Positions 13,101-26,099 of a stretch of 64,000 nucleotides of DNA are shown one piece after another. Source of the stretch: Oxytricha trifallax. Lineage: Eukaryota > Ciliophora > Spirotrichea > Sporadotrichida > Oxytrichidae. The notes below the pieces were generated by a model. That model did not search any database and was not told the origin of the DNA. It was given only the letters and a program-made list of their open reading frames with translations. Numbering within the stretch: position 1 is the first letter of the stretch; every line of letters begins with the position of its first letter. A program made the translations under genes and the position numbers. The DNA is taken from positions 1 through 64,000 of the forward strand of contig ARYC01017949.1 in the NCBI GenBank assembly GCA_000711775.1, given 5' to 3'.

Positions 13101-14170
13101 TTTCTAACTCATGAAAGCTGTTGACAAAATCTTGGTGATGTATATAATTTTTATATTATTATGGCTTGTTGATTTATTTTCATCAATATAAGGCTTAAAT
13201 TTATTATTAACTGTAAATTGTAAAGTTATTGCAATAAATAAATATATGAATATTATTCGATATAAGTTTTTACAATTTATTAAATTTTAAGATATTAGAC
13301 AATCGTATGTTGCTTCTTTTCATTTTAATTCGAATTAAATTTATATTAGATTTTAATTCTGGTTTTGGGCTAATATTGTTATTTAAAAATAATCTGCGAT
13401 AGCTTTAATAAAAACTTACTGCTTTTAACAATCATCAGTTTTGCATAAACTAAAATATAAGTAAGTTCTAATAAAAATTATGTAAAATTTAAAGAATCTT
13501 TTTAAGTTCCTTCATCTCTTCGAAGAAAAAGATCCAAACACTTTATATTAGACAGGATTATATTATAAGATTTGAATTTTCTCTAAACACTAGAATGTGT
13601 TTTATTCAGCTTAGAAATTATAATTGGAATCAAATTAATGAATTTTAAAATTTTTTAGGAAATCCTACAAATTGAGTTCGAACTTAAATATTTGTTAAAT
13701 TCATAATATTGGTTTTTAATTAATTAATTTATTAAAATCTAAATTTTAATGATGGAATTAGGATAAAATAAAATAAATTTAATTCACTTAGCTTTTAGAT
13801 TTATTGAAATTTCAAATAGTACAAACAAATTTTTTAAATAACTTAATAATAACTATTATAAAAAGTAATCTTGCTAATGAATAGTGACATCATGAAAACA
13901 ATAATTAAATTAAAGTTTGTGATTGTACTTTACGAATAAAAGTTGTAGATATTACGTTATTCATTTTTTTATTATTAAAGTAAAAGATTTTGCTAAAAAT
14001 AAAATTAAATCAAAAAATCATAATTTTTCTTTATTCATTTACAATTTATAGTAGCAATGATGATTTTTAAAAATAAAAAAATATCTTACAATAATTAAAA
14101 ATAATTAAAAGCAAATAATTGTATTTAATAATTGAAGAAAATATAAACCAATATGAAAAGCTTGCTATAA
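10195..14170. other. AT-rich region with TA microsatellite
   Basis: About 4 kb of AT-rich DNA. An (AT)n tract lies at about 10636-10660. A slightly GC-richer patch is at 13020-13135. The open frames at 10378-10617 and 12159-12356 are of a length expected by chance and show no motif. Confidence 0.5.
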
Positions 14171-14174
14171 GTAA

Positions 14175-14987
14175 ATAAAGAGAATTTAGTGAATTAAGAG
14201 TGAATTTTAATTTGAAATACAAAAGTAGAGAGAAAAAAGCATTAGTATAGCTTAGAGTATTGTCTTAAAATAGTCATCATCTTCTTCATCATCGTTTTAT
14301 TGATCTTTTCTTGTTCTTATTGAATTCATCAAAGATATTGGGCTTTAGTTGCTTAGCTTGCTGTAGTCGAAACCCGCTGTACTTCTGGTGCTACAGCTGT
14401 AACCTCAGCCACTTCTCACTTTAAGAGCACCATATCTAGATTCTTTCAGGAGAAGGAGACTCCATTATGTTTAGCCAAAATTTAATTATTTTGAGATATT
14501 TAATAAATTAAATCATCCTGAGCTTTAATTATTAAATTTAAGACTAATATTAATTAAGACATTTCTATTAAAATTTCTCTATAAAATAAACCTATTACTT
14601 TAATCACATTTGTAAAAGCATTAAAACTTAAAAAGTTTTAATCAGGATGATTTAATTTATTAAATATCTCAAAATAATTAAATTTTGGCTAAACATAATG
14701 GAGTCTCCTTCTCCTGAAAGAATCTAGATATGGTGCTCTTAAAGTGAGAAGTGGCCGATTTTACAGCTGTAGCACCAGAAGAACAGCGGGTTTCGAATAC
14801 AGCAAGCTAAGCAACTAAAGCCCAATATCTTTGATGAATTCAATAAGAACAAAGAAAGATCAATAAAACGATGATGAAGAAGATGATGACTATTTTAAGA
14901 CTATACTCTAAGCTATGCTAATGCTTTTTTCTCTCTGCTTTGTATTTCAAATTAAAATTCACTCTTAATTCACTAAATTCTCTTTAT
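14175..14987. repeat. 813-bp palindrome carrying a gene fragment in both arms
   Basis: Arms 14175-14523 and about 14645-14987 are near-identical inverted copies around a spacer of about 120 bp. Each arm contains the same coding-like stretch: a possible ATG (right arm, plus strand, 14699), a putative intron GTGAGAAG...TTTTACAG, and a tail of GAT/GAA codons at 14869-14890. This resembles the intron-bearing acidic-tail fragments at 10 kb and 37 kb. The palindrome ends about 100 bp from the 3' end of the TBL-1 kinase gene, so it may be part of, or inserted beside, that element. Confidence 0.75.
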
Positions 14988-15104
14988 AATATAATCCATA
15001 TGTTCAATTTAAATTAAAAAATTATTAAATTGATTATTTATCATTAATTCATAGCTAATTAAAACACTTCACTCACTCTTTCTACTGTCACACTATTCTA
15101 ATTT

Positions 15105-16502
15105 AATATAAAAACCTCTTTAAAGAGTTCTTTTAATTCTTTCGAAATCTTTGATCTTGGGATAAAATATTTCATTTTTTTTGATAAAGTGTTTTCTCTT
15201 TTAAGTTAGTTTCACAAATTTATCATTTCCTACATTGTATTGAAGTAAAATTGATGTCAACCCATAAACATCCCAATCTTCGCTTCCACTTGACATCTTT
15301 AAATGAGTGACAATGTACTTATTCTTTGAACTTATTTTATTTTATGAGTCGTCATTAGCTTCACTGCATACTTATATTATTTGATAAAAACTTAAAAGTT
15401 TGTGTCTAGTTAAATTAGTATATTATCAGGTTTGATGTCTCTATGTGCTATTTTATTATTATGTAATTCTATTATGCTTTAAAATAGTCCTCCCATTGCT
15501 AAATCTAAAACATCTTTATCAACTCAATTATCCAAGTAATATTTTAATGATGTGTCAAAAGATCTTGTTATTAGAGATATGTCATAATTAATTTTGATGT
15601 TATGGTCTCTAACAGTTTAGATGCTTGAGTATTTTATATTCATTCCATAATTGATCATATTATTATTTGTTTTGAATTAATTGCCTAAAATCGAAGTTAT
15701 GGTAAGTCTTTTACTCTTTTTTAAATTATAAATCTTTTGCTGAAGAACCATCCTCCAGCATCTTAATCTCTTCTGCCTCCTGAATTATAATTTTAATTTC
15801 TGGAAATAAGTTTTCATTCAATAATTTCTCATAATATTCTTCATCATATTAAGTTGATTATTAATTTATGGTTTAAAAGGTTGTGTCGATAAGTTCTTGG
15901 TCATCAATTAATATACCATCTTGAAAAACAACCAAGACTTTTTTTTGGACAAGAGATTATTTTATTTACTCAAAATAGTTTGACTACTGTTATTGACTTA
16001 TTTGAGTGTGCCTTCCTTGATAGCCAACCAATTATTTGTCTTTGAATAAATTCTAAAAATAATAAATATTAAACTATATTCTTACTTCTGGCTTTAGACT
16101 AGAACTTTATGATTCTTGCAAATTATGATCCATGTAGTGTTATAATAATTTCTCCCTATCATTAGTTGGTTGGAACTAGCATAATTATACTTAACAATTA
16201 TATAGCTGATCATGTTGCTTGAGTTATTTAAATTTATTCTTGCTAACTTTGTGGTTTCTTGAGTGCATCCTAAATTATTTGCTTGAATATACCTTGCCAC
16301 ATTCTTCACAAATTATCAAATATTTTGGCTTTGACTATTATTCTGGGTCATAATTAAATTAACTGCACCATTACTTAAATTTAGATTCTGAGAACTAGAA
16401 TTCAATAACATCTTTGAGTAAGTTAGAGTTGGCTCTATTTTAATTTATTCTTGCCTGTTACTTTGAGTTTTGCAGCTTGACTCTGCCTTCCTGCTTCTCC
16501 AT
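15105..16502 (-). pseudogene. TBE-type zinc-finger/protein-kinase protein (TBL-1)
   Basis: Homologue of the TBE kinase ORF. The start ATG is at 16502-16500. Two C2H2-like fingers follow (CEECGKVYSS...H...H, then C-x4-C-x...H-x3-H) near 16290-16100, then an acidic linker with many TAA/TAG Gln codons. The kinase half has AHRDIKPDN near 15425-15460, a GSEDWDVYGL segment (subdomain IX) near 15260-15290 and a C-lobe to about 15110. The frame holds from 16502 to about 15590. There is then a shift before the HRD region, and further changes occur near the activation segment, so this copy is decayed. The products of this family presumably act with the transposase in the germline; substrates are unknown. 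Confidence 0.75.
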
Positions 16503-16917
16503 TATTATGATTATATCTGCAATTGAATGTTATATCTGTTTTAATTATAACTAAATTATTAATAAATTAAATTTATTTTTTTATTAATAAATATATGATA
16601 GCTATGTGTAACTAAATTTTAAATTTAGTTGCACACAAATTAATTGATAAATTATCTAATTTAAATTTAATAAAAAGATCAGTAATAGTTATGATAAATA
16701 TAACTAATTCAATAATCAAACTTAAGATTCTTATTATATTATTGATTAATTCTGTTTGAAGCTTTAAGGTGCCTTCAGGATTCAAGATGTAAGTATAATT
16801 ATTGGCTATAAATTGTTTTCAACAAAAATAATTTGATTATATTGGCTAAAATGATATTTTCAAAATACTTAAAAGAATTATTAAAATCTTTAAAGATTTA
16901 TGAAATAAGTGTTTAGA

Positions 16918-17853
16918 ATGTAACAAACTTAATCACTGTAGCCCGAAAATATAATAAATGTAGATGCAAGATTATCTGAGGGAAGATTAGTTTCATAGTA
17001 GGACTGGTATTACTTTTTAAAATGTAAATTTATTTATCTTTAATTATGAATTAGATGGATTATGCTTGCCTTAGTACAAGAATACATCAATGCGATTTAT
17101 TAAAGTCTATTTTTAGGGAGCTAAAATACTAATTAAATAAAAAGAAATAGTTCATATTAACGTCTCTCACTATCCCGAACTTAAAATTGAAAATATATTA
17201 AACGAAGTCAAGCATGATGCTAATCTCATGAGACACCTAAAATATTATGATGATTTAAACCATCTACTTAAAAGAGAATTTTTTTTCAATATTGTTGGAA
17301 CTATTTCAATTGAATATCTTGAAGGCTTAATAAAAGCACAAAATTAATTAAGGAATAAACAAGAACCAAATGAAAATTAGCAATAGGCAATTGCAATTAG
17401 AGATGATATTTATAAAATGATACAGCAGGAGCCCTTTTTTCCAAGTAATATTTTTTAAATTGTTTTAATATTTTTTTTACAGAAAAAAAAGGCAGAGGGA
17501 TCTCATTGCTTAAAGCTTAATCAAAATCAAAGAGATAATCTACAAAAAAAGAAAAATATTTGAATTGCAAAAGTCTTATAACTAACCAACTAATGTGGAA
17601 ATGCGGCAAGTTGATGAGTCTGATGCAGAAGAAATAAAACAAGCGAGTGATAAAAGATTAAAATTTAATATATGATTTAAATTAGCTTCATTAATTAATA
17701 CCTTGGTCAATTAATTTGACTCATGATTCATTCTATTAAATTTAGTTTTTTATTAAACTAAAATGCCCGTCTATCACCTTTTAAATTAATGATTTCTCAA
17801 TTTTATAAATACTCTCTATTATTATTTCTATATGCCATATGTCAGAGAATTGA
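16918..17853 (+). CDS. TBE-type p22 protein with two introns (TBL-1)
   Basis: The best-preserved p22 in the window. Exon 1 is 16918-17023 (ATG at 16918), intron 1 is 17024-17054 (GTAAAT...TTAG, 31 nt), exon 2 is 17055-17444, intron 2 is 17445-17482 (GTAATA...ACAG, 38 nt), and exon 3 starts at 17483. Both introns are phase 1, and joining the exons keeps one frame to TGA at 17851-17853, 288 residues in all. Motifs shared with TBE-A and TBL-2: SxxDWxxYL just before intron 1, LCLP after it, a YPEL segment at about 17187, and KKxGxGISLLKxQSK just after intron 2. The 3' end overlaps the convergent transposase gene, so the true C-terminus is uncertain. The function of p22 is unknown. Confidence 0.75.
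17024..17054 (+). other. p22 intron 1 (TBL-1)
   Basis: A 31-nt spliceosomal-type intron, GTAAAT...AATTAG, phase 1, between an SQQDWYYFLK exon end and the YGLCLPQYK exon start. It lies at the same position as 29895-29930 in TBE-A and 42754-42781 in TBL-2. Confidence 0.7.
17445..17482 (+). other. p22 intron 2 (TBL-1)
   Basis: A 38-nt intron, GTAATA...TTTACAG, phase 1. Removal gives a lysine-rich exon start aligned with TBE-A (intron 30320-30345) and TBL-2 (43151-43182). Confidence 0.7.
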
Positions 17854-18990
17854 AAGTTGCATTTTCCAACTTATTTCTTATAATTTTTCTTAATTTGAAC
17901 AAAAATTTCTTCTATGCTATGAAAATTCGAAGAATAAGTAGCGTTAAACAAAACTTTCCAGTTATAATTATTAATTTTTTGTTGAACTAACCTTGATCTA
18001 TGGACTCTAAGATTATCCATAAATATTAAAATCTATTAATTATTTTTATAATCTTTAAGTTGCTCGAGACACTATAAGAATTTATCAGTATTTATTGAAC
18101 GCTCAGCAATAAAGTATTACTATACTCCTCGTTAGAAGCTTATGCAAAGTATTAAAGATTTGTTTTTATTTTAATTCCATGTTGTTTAAGCTCAATATTT
18201 TATGATTTATTTGACCATCCCTTGTATTTTTGTACATAGGGTTAGAACGTCGTTTCATCGATGTACACAATTTTAGTTTTCTAATTGCTTAAGGTGATTA
18301 ATTATTTATAAATATTAATCCTTTGCTGTATAATTTATAACTACCTATCATTGCTAAGTCTAACCACTTTTTTTGTGACTTTGTGTTTGATTCCAAATTT
18401 TTTATATAAATTAAATATACTCATGCGGCCAATCTTAATTTGAGGAAAGTTATTGTGAAAGTACTCAAGTCTTTCTGAAAGTGATTAGTAATGCATGCTT
18501 TGTAATTATTCTTAAGATGTGAGAAATTATATTTATTATTTGTTTAATTATTCTTTTGATTATTGATGATTTTCTTGGTATCTCTCGGCACCACTTAATG
18601 ATTCTTCACAAACTTTTCTTGCTTAATGTTGCTTAATTGAACATATTTTACCGATTTCTTTATATGTTGAATAAATTTTAGATTAATATGTTGGATTTAA
18701 AGTGTGAAATCTCAGCATTTTTATTATATTTTTTACGTTTGGTGTTAATGGGATTGAAGGTGGCATCTATAGTTGTAGCTTTTTTATCAAGTTTTTATAA
18801 TTAATAATTATTCTAAAAGTTATTGAATTCATTGAATATTATATATTTTATCACGATTAAAATTTGCAAAATTTTATTTATATTATTTAATATTAGTACG
18901 AAATCTGGAATGAATTTGAAAATAAAAACAGACTCTTCTCTCAAAAATCATAAAATTAATAGGAAAATAAGCACGATGCATTTTAGTTTA
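17755..18990 (-). pseudogene. DD34E transposase, TBE/Tc1 superfamily (TBL-1)
   Basis: IS630/Tc1-type transposase read from right to left. The N-terminal region matches TBE-A (SLSERLEYFHNNFP here, SLDQRAIMFHRQFP there) near 18440-18490, followed by a YKKFGIKHK segment. The first catalytic Asp is in IVYIDETTF near 18270, followed by a KYKGW motif. The second is in FMDNLRVHRSRLV near 18000, and the Glu is in SSNFHSIEEIF near 17905, with 34 residues between second Asp and Glu. At least one frame change separates the first and second catalytic motifs, so the copy is inactive. It should act on the element ends in the nucleus; its 3' end meets p22 tail to tail. Confidence 0.75.
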
Positions 18991-19049
18991 ATACCCTATA
19001 TACAATCAGCCATCCTGCTTTACTCAATACTATTATTTAACTCATAGAT

Positions 19050-21980
19050 TTCTTTTTGATAGGCTTTTAAATATCCATCCTTTTTAATGTAGTCATCTTA
19101 TTTATTTTAAATATCTCAGATCAGCTTAAGCTTTTCCTTATGCCCAACTCATTTAAATGACTACAGGTCAGCCATTGTGAATGAAAAGATAGACGCATGC
19201 TCAGGATTGAATCGAGTTTATTAAAACATCATTTAAACTCTATGTCTAAATGCTTTAACACTTTATTTTATGATAAAAGCATATGTAATGTATCTTTGTT
19301 ACTTTTATTCTTAATTATCTTTTTGTTTTTGTTGACGAGTAAATGTGATGTTATTAATTACGAATCGTAATTATACATGATTCAATATCTATTCTTTGAT
19401 AACGAATTATTTAATGCATTACTCAGTTAAAACTAGTTGAAAACTATGTAATTTACTTTTAATTTATAATAATATAATATTTTAGTATTTCAATTGATGG
19501 AATGTAAATATTTGAAAATTTGACGAAACGTTATAACCACGTGAATCATTATTAAAAATGAATGAAGAACGACGCTCTATGACATAATAATGTTCTAGGG
19601 ACCAAGAAAATAAAGATCTCTTAAATTATCACTCACACAATTACTTAACCAAAGAGCCTATTTATTTATTTATTTTTAATTTTCATAATAGGGTTTAAAT
19701 ACTATTTTTAGCTAAAGGTCTATGATCAATTTTTGCTTTAAGCTCTTTCATTTATAGTGAGAATGAATTAGTTAAAGTAGGATTAGAGATGTTATTGAAA
19801 TTTATCATTCGTGCATTAAATTCTTGGCTAAAAGAGTAGCTATGAAATTCTGAGGCAAACTTTTACTCACTAAAAATCGGAGGTTCCAGAACAAATGAAA
19901 GGATTCATCCAATCTAATTATCTATAAGCCTAAAATGGCATATTTCTGCAAGTACAAGTTCAAGAAAATATTTGTATTCAAATTGTAAATGTTTCGGGGT
20001 CCAGTTTAAACATAAAATTTTACCGCTTCATTCCATTATATTTTTAATTCAATATCTTTTGAGGATACCGATTATAAATATTTGAAGTAATTATTTTTCT
20101 TAATTCATAAATAACAGTAACTTAATTATAAATGGTACAAATTATAAAGTAATTATAAATAACAACTTATGAAAAATATATTCTTTAAAATTGTGACATT
20201 TTATTATAATTTAAAATAATTATATTATCGATAAAAATCTCAATCATCATAGAGTAATCGAAGCTAAAATAAAATTCAAAATTTATAATAAAAATATTGA
20301 GCAAAAATTTTAAAAAGTATTTCAAAAATATTTTATATTATTTATAGTTATCTCCATTTAAAAATTTTATAATTCATATATTTATACATCAGAAGGATAC
20401 AAATATTTATAAATTATTGGTATGTTATCAATATTGGTTTCAATACATTCTTAATAATTAACTAGCAAGTTACTTGATAAAATAAATTGTATTGAGGATA
20501 TTACCTAATAGATCTCATTGCTACTAAAGTAACCAAGCCCCCATAACACATTTAGGTTTTGCAATTCTTTTTTCTGAACTCTTGAATATATAAATGGTTA
20601 ATGTTTGAGTTATACTATCTTTCATCAATACTCTATTGATATTTTTGTCCCTGCTTTTATTCAAACGTAGGCATTCTTACAAGCGATGAAACCATATTTT
20701 ATCATTATTGTAAAATGTTATTATACAAGGAGCCAATAAACCAAAATAAATATTTTTTACTTAACGATGTTTAAAATAATAGAAAAATTGATTTTCATTA
20801 TAATTTAATTCTATAATGAAACTTTTATAAATATTTCTATTTTAAATTACTGTATTATGCATTGAATTTAGTAAACCGTAATGAAATTGGCCTAGGTATA
20901 CTTATACATGATAAAATTACTTTATATTATTATTTATCAAATAAAATATTATTTTAATTAAGAGTAATTGTGATTTTTTACATATGAGTTACACTTTTTG
21001 GTAACATATATAGGATATATATGTTTTTTTTCTGACTAAGGATGTTGCAAATCTTAAACGTATTTCTTAAGAAATTTATCTCATTAAATATTCAATAACT
21101 ACTAAGCCTCAAGGTTTTTATAGTTTAGATAACCCCATATTTGATACTTTTATTATCCCTATGGGCAGTATGATCATTAGAAAATTTTATAATGTTTGAT
21201 AAAAACATTGCAAATAACTATAATTTCACATACTTTATTATTATTAATAAAATTAATTAAGTTATATTTGAGGTTATTAAAGATTACCTATAAATATTTT
21301 ATATTAAAAATTTAAATATAATTTATTAATGATAATAAAGTAATACTTAGTGTGTGTGTGTGAGAGATTGATAATTTTCTGTATATAAAAATATTTTAAA
21401 TTTGAATTAACGAATAATTTTGTTCTCACATCAAATCATCATTTAAAGTTCTTTGCAACAAATCTCATATTTTCATTTTTAAAATAGATGAGATTTCAAG
21501 TATTTTATATATTTAGTACTTAGAATAATTATTTATTGTTTATAAGGATTTAAAAAAGATAAATATTAAATTTGAATAATTTAGAGAAGTGTTTCAATGT
21601 AATCTATTGAATTAACATTTAATTTTGATTATATATATAGTGATAAAATTTCATCATAAAGTAGGAATTCACTAATAATTTAATTTTTATTTAAAGAATC
21701 TTTTTATCTAATGAAAATTAATTTCATTTTAATATAATAAAACTTAATATAAGTTCAATATATGGTTTGTGTTTTTGACCTTACCTTGAAATCCAACTAA
21801 ACAGTAAATTTAATAAAACTAAGATTATAAAATGCATATAAATAGTTTACACTTTAAGGAAAACTATATAGCTTTTAATGGTAATATTCGAAGTAGTTGT
21901 TAGAAAAATACTTTTAAACTAAACTTTCAAATAAAAGCTTCAAAAAAAATATTTGATATCTTGTTAGAAGAGATCTCTAA
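19050..21980. other. AT-rich region with weak coding-like patch and (GT)n
   Basis: Mostly AT-rich. A GT tract is at 21351-21363. The stretch 19720-20080 is less AT-rich and open in more than one forward frame, but it has no recognised motif and could be a decayed gene or part of TBL-1. No repeat ends were found. Confidence 0.4.
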
Positions 21981-21989
21981 TAAACCTGA

Positions 21990-23440
21990 GTAAAGTTTAA
22001 TCAAAAACTAGGTTTTATGTTAGATCTGATAATAAGTATAATAATCCTAAATCTAAAAAAATCAGTTTAATAGTAATAGAGTCAAACAAGAATATGATTA
22101 CTACAAATGTGCCTAAATAAAAAAAAGTAATTATGAATTAGCTAAACTTGGCGCTATTAAAAATAATGTAATGATGAAGGATTTCACGTCTATTTAAAAG
22201 GATATTAGTTATATTTTTTAAACTTTAAATGTTATGATAAAAGAGAATAAGAGGAAAGTAATTCTTCCGCATATATTATTTTATAACAATTATCATTATT
22301 TTAAAAGCAAAAAAACTAATAAATGATTTATAAAAACCACAAATAAATAGAACTAAAATAATTAAATATAACAAAATCAAAAAATTAATTCGAATAAGTG
22401 TATTTTTTTATTATTGTAAAAATAAATAGTAAAATGTAGAAAAATCTCGTAAATTTTATTTATAATTTAAAAAATATTTCAAAAAATATTATAATTAAAT
22501 AAAGCAAATTTCATTTTTAATTCTTTAATTAGAGAAATTACAAAATTTATTATATGAATTAATTAACAATTTCATAAGGAGATAATAGATAAAATCATAA
22601 TATGTATATTACTATTTAGCAAATTTAATGAAAATAATATCTTATATGAATAAAATATTTAAAACTCAACAAGTTCAAGATTATTAGAAAAACCTTAAAA
22701 AACAGGAAATACTATTTCATTTTCTTGATAGCAATCAGAGTTTTCTTCTCCATATTGGACTACTACAAAGAAAAACATTAATATAATGTTTTATATATAA
22801 GTACAAACCTTGGATTTCGATGGAATAAGAGTTCGGGTAAATGAATAATACAATTTCTAAGATCAGTAATTATACAAATTTATTATAGCTTTACAATCAA
22901 TAAAAGGCATATAACGATTTAGATTTTGAAATATATCACAATAGAATAAACAAAACTTCCAAAAATTTGAAACCAAAAGCTAAAGAAAGACAGAGAAGCC
23001 TGATCAAGGCTGAGACCTTGCATTTTAATATAACTCTCTCCGACATTAAGGCATGCTGATTTAGTAATCAGGGGATGTTATGTTCATTAATTTTGATTTT
23101 GCTCTTCAAGTGGGCTGATCACTAAGTATTCCACCACTATTTGATATTAATAAACGTGAAAATGGCTTCTTAGTTAATACGGAGTATGACGAAGGTTGTA
23201 CTCAAGTTTTAAGAGTAAGAAAACCAAAACTAGAGTAGCAAACTATAAGGTTCACCTCTGACACTGAGGTTAGAGTACTGAAACAACTTCAGTAAAATGG
23301 ACAGAAACTACAATCTCAGCATTAGCAAGACTGGTAAGAGCTTCCATCATTTATTTATAATTCTCTTCTTGACTTCCTCACATACTCAGTATAATGCGTC
23401 TCTTTCGAATGATGGCTTAATTTAGTATTATAAATTGATC
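21990..23440 (+). pseudogene. Decayed kinase-like coding remnant
   Basis: Two forward coding-like patches. At about 22033-22325 an open frame contains a YYKCAQ segment. At 23000-23430 a GC-richer stretch contains a LSDIKAC segment followed by GDVMFINFDFALQVG. This order resembles the HRDxK...DFG loops of the TBE kinases (TIIDFNRALGVE in TBE-A), but the two motifs are in different frames and TGA codons interrupt. It may be a remnant of a plus-oriented TBE-type kinase gene or of a host kinase. No matching p22 or transposase was found beside it. Confidence 0.35.
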
Positions 23441-24499
23441 ATAAAAATGATTCATTAATTGAGATCACTCATTAGCTACAAACAAAAATAAAAATAAAAA
23501 TATACCATAAATATGTTTTATAATAAAATAAAATATACTAATATAATAATATGCAAGGCAATTGTTATAGATAATGAATTACAATACATATTAACTTAAA
23601 ATATAGTTTATTTAAAGAGGAGATATACTTAATTAATCAAATTTAGTTTTCTCATTACTTCTTTAATTTTTTTAATATATTTTAGTTAGTAACCAATATT
23701 GATTTCATTTATGGTAGAATTAATAAGTATAAATTATTAATAATATAATAATGAAAAATAGAAATGAGAAAAGTAGATAAATTTAATTAATTCCCCTAAA
23801 TTTTATACTATTTAACTAATAGCTTAGAGTATAATATTTCAATTGGAAATTTTAAATAATGTAAAAGCGAAAAATACTATAAATTATTATATATAAAAAT
23901 ACTTTAAAATTTTTTATTATATTGATAATATTTCAGTTTAACAATTAATTTATTTAATTATTGAGGAATTTTTAATACCAATAAATTCAAATAATAATAA
24001 CATTAAGAATTGAGTTTATAATAAAAAATTTAGCAATTTCAAATAATCATTTATTTTTCATGTTTAGTATATAAATTTTTTAAAAAAAAGCCAGAACTAA
24101 TTAGCACAATTTAAAAAAATGATTTCAAATGAAAAGAGGATTGTACGCTTCCTTTAATTTATATAGACGCTATTAAAATCATAATAATTATTACTCTAAA
24201 TTGACTATAAACCAGATAGAAATCCTAGTTATAAATGAGGCTAAATGCATTTTAAGTATAAAACCAAAGTGTTTAAAGTTTTTTATTGAGAATTAATATA
24301 ATCATTAATACAAAGCGAAAGAATTTTTGGAGCTTTTCATTAAAATCGACTGTAAAATCAAACTATAGATTCTACTAGGTTTATTTTGAAGAATGATTGT
24401 TCTAAGAGTATTATTTGAACTTATATGAAAAGCAAGAAAGAAAAAGAAAGTCTTAAAGATTAAAAACTTTGATGAGTTACTCAAAATACCAAACAAAAA

Positions 24500-25245
24500 C
24501 TAGTCGAGTAAAGAAAAACGAATTTGACTTCCTGAAATTGTTGTAATTCCTTGAATGGTAAATAAGTTTATTTATATTTAACTAGAAGAATCAAATCACA
24601 GCATATTCATTATAGGTATCATACTTCAAAGTAGCCCATGCCCTGGACAAAGGGATCTTCAGAAGATGCCTTCCCCTTCATTAATCTAAGAGGTAAATTT
24701 TGGCCAGAATAACTGAATTCGTAATCTAGCTAAAGAATACAATTTTCAATGAAAAATTAGACAATAATGACATTAACTCCATGATAGATGTTAAGCCTAA
24801 TTTATATTTTAGTATCAGTAATTGTTTATGATATGAAAATGTGACTATTTCAGCAGGATTGAACTTACCAAAATATAATTTTTGTTGTTGTCAAACCATA
24901 ATATATTGAAACACAGGAAAGAAAATCAGTTATATGAAGTACTAGAATTTTATTGGCGCCTAATCAATTTATACAACGAGAATATTAACTGTTACAATTT
25001 AATATAAACAAATGAAATTAATTATAATTATAAAATTTAAAAATGGATAATCAGAAGTTGCCTTGTGATTCATCTAGAAGAAAGTTACGAAAAAAAACAT
25101 CTAGATTGTTTTTACTGGAATTGACACAGTATGAGTGGTGGTAGAGACAGACAAAGCCTTCGATGAGCAGCTAAAGTAAAATGAGGAAGGAACATTGAAA
25201 TATGCAAATGGTATTTTGATCAAAATAGCATTTATATAGAATGAT
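24500..25245 (+). other. Coding-like remnant, unassigned
   Basis: GC-richer patches at 24610-24720 and 25040-25200 are open in forward frames with TAA/TAG as Gln. The second starts with ATG at 25043 and reads about 55 codons of basic protein. A possible short intron (GTAAATAAG...TATAG) lies at about 24559-24616. No family is recognised, and chance open frames are possible. Confidence 0.25.
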
Positions 25246-25302
25246 ATATTTTTTAGATTTACACTTTTTTGTATATTGCCTTGCTATTTTTAATTTATTG
25301 TG

Positions 25303-25729
25303 TATTATTGTAGGAATACATTTGATTTGGGAAAATAAATCATAAATTAATTAATTAAATATTAAATTCGTGGCAGTTAACTTTCTGGAGACCTAGACAA
25401 TATGGTACTTTTTCGATAGAGAATTCAAAATCAGCTCAACTTTAAAAATGGCGGTACCCCTCTATCGCATCTCCAGAGCGAGTAAACACGACTTTAATTT
25501 TCGGTGATTTGTTTAGTTAATTTTAATGTCAAAATTAAAGTCGTGTTAACTCGGTCTGGGGATGCAATAGAGGAGTACGGCCAATAGTAAAGTCCAGCTG
25601 ATTTTGAATTCTCTTTCGATTAAGTGCCATATTGTCAGGGTTTCCAGAAAGTTAACTGCCACGAATTTAATATTTAATTAATTATTTTATGATTTATTTT
25701 CCCAAATCAAATGTATTCCTGCAATAATA
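25303..25729. mobile_element. 427-bp foldback MITE
   Basis: A near-perfect inverted repeat. Left arm from 25303 (TATTATTGTAGGAATACA) to about 25500, right arm about 25533-25729, with a spacer of about 30 bp. The arms include a GC-rich block (CCCCTCTATCGCATC at 25455-25470 and its partner near 25560). No ORF of note. The flanking coding-like patches at 25.04-25.2 and 25.75-25.97 kb may once have been continuous. Confidence 0.8.
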
Positions 25730-26099
25730 TTTTGTCATCATATAATTACAAATTCTTTAAATTACATACTTGAAAGACATTCAGATTTAAGCGATAATGC
25801 TTATAATAAAGAAAATTTAGCTTGATATTGAAGATGAGAAGAGGATTCCATTTTCATCCGTAAAATTGGTATAATATTTGAAGATTTACCCAAATAAGTT
25901 TGGAGATTTGTAAAGTAAATTGAATAAAAAAGCTAAAGTTATAATAAATTTTAGGATGACGTGAACATTGGATACAAATGTGCTCAAGGAAACAAAGATT
26001 AATTAAACCAAAATATCCCGTAAAAAATCCTTAATCATTTGATAATAATATTATTAAATAAGATGATATTTTTTAATTAATAATTGTACGATTCCTATA

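Larger units (their letters stand above)
15060..19050. mobile_element. TBL-1: diverged TBE-like DNA transposon
   Basis: Three genes occur in the same order and orientation as in TBE-A: zinc-finger kinase (minus), p22 (plus), DDE transposase (minus). Protein similarity to TBE-A is clear in each gene but low, so this is a distinct, older family. I could not find C4A4 telomere-like termini or a target duplication, so the element ends are approximate. Confidence 0.75.
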
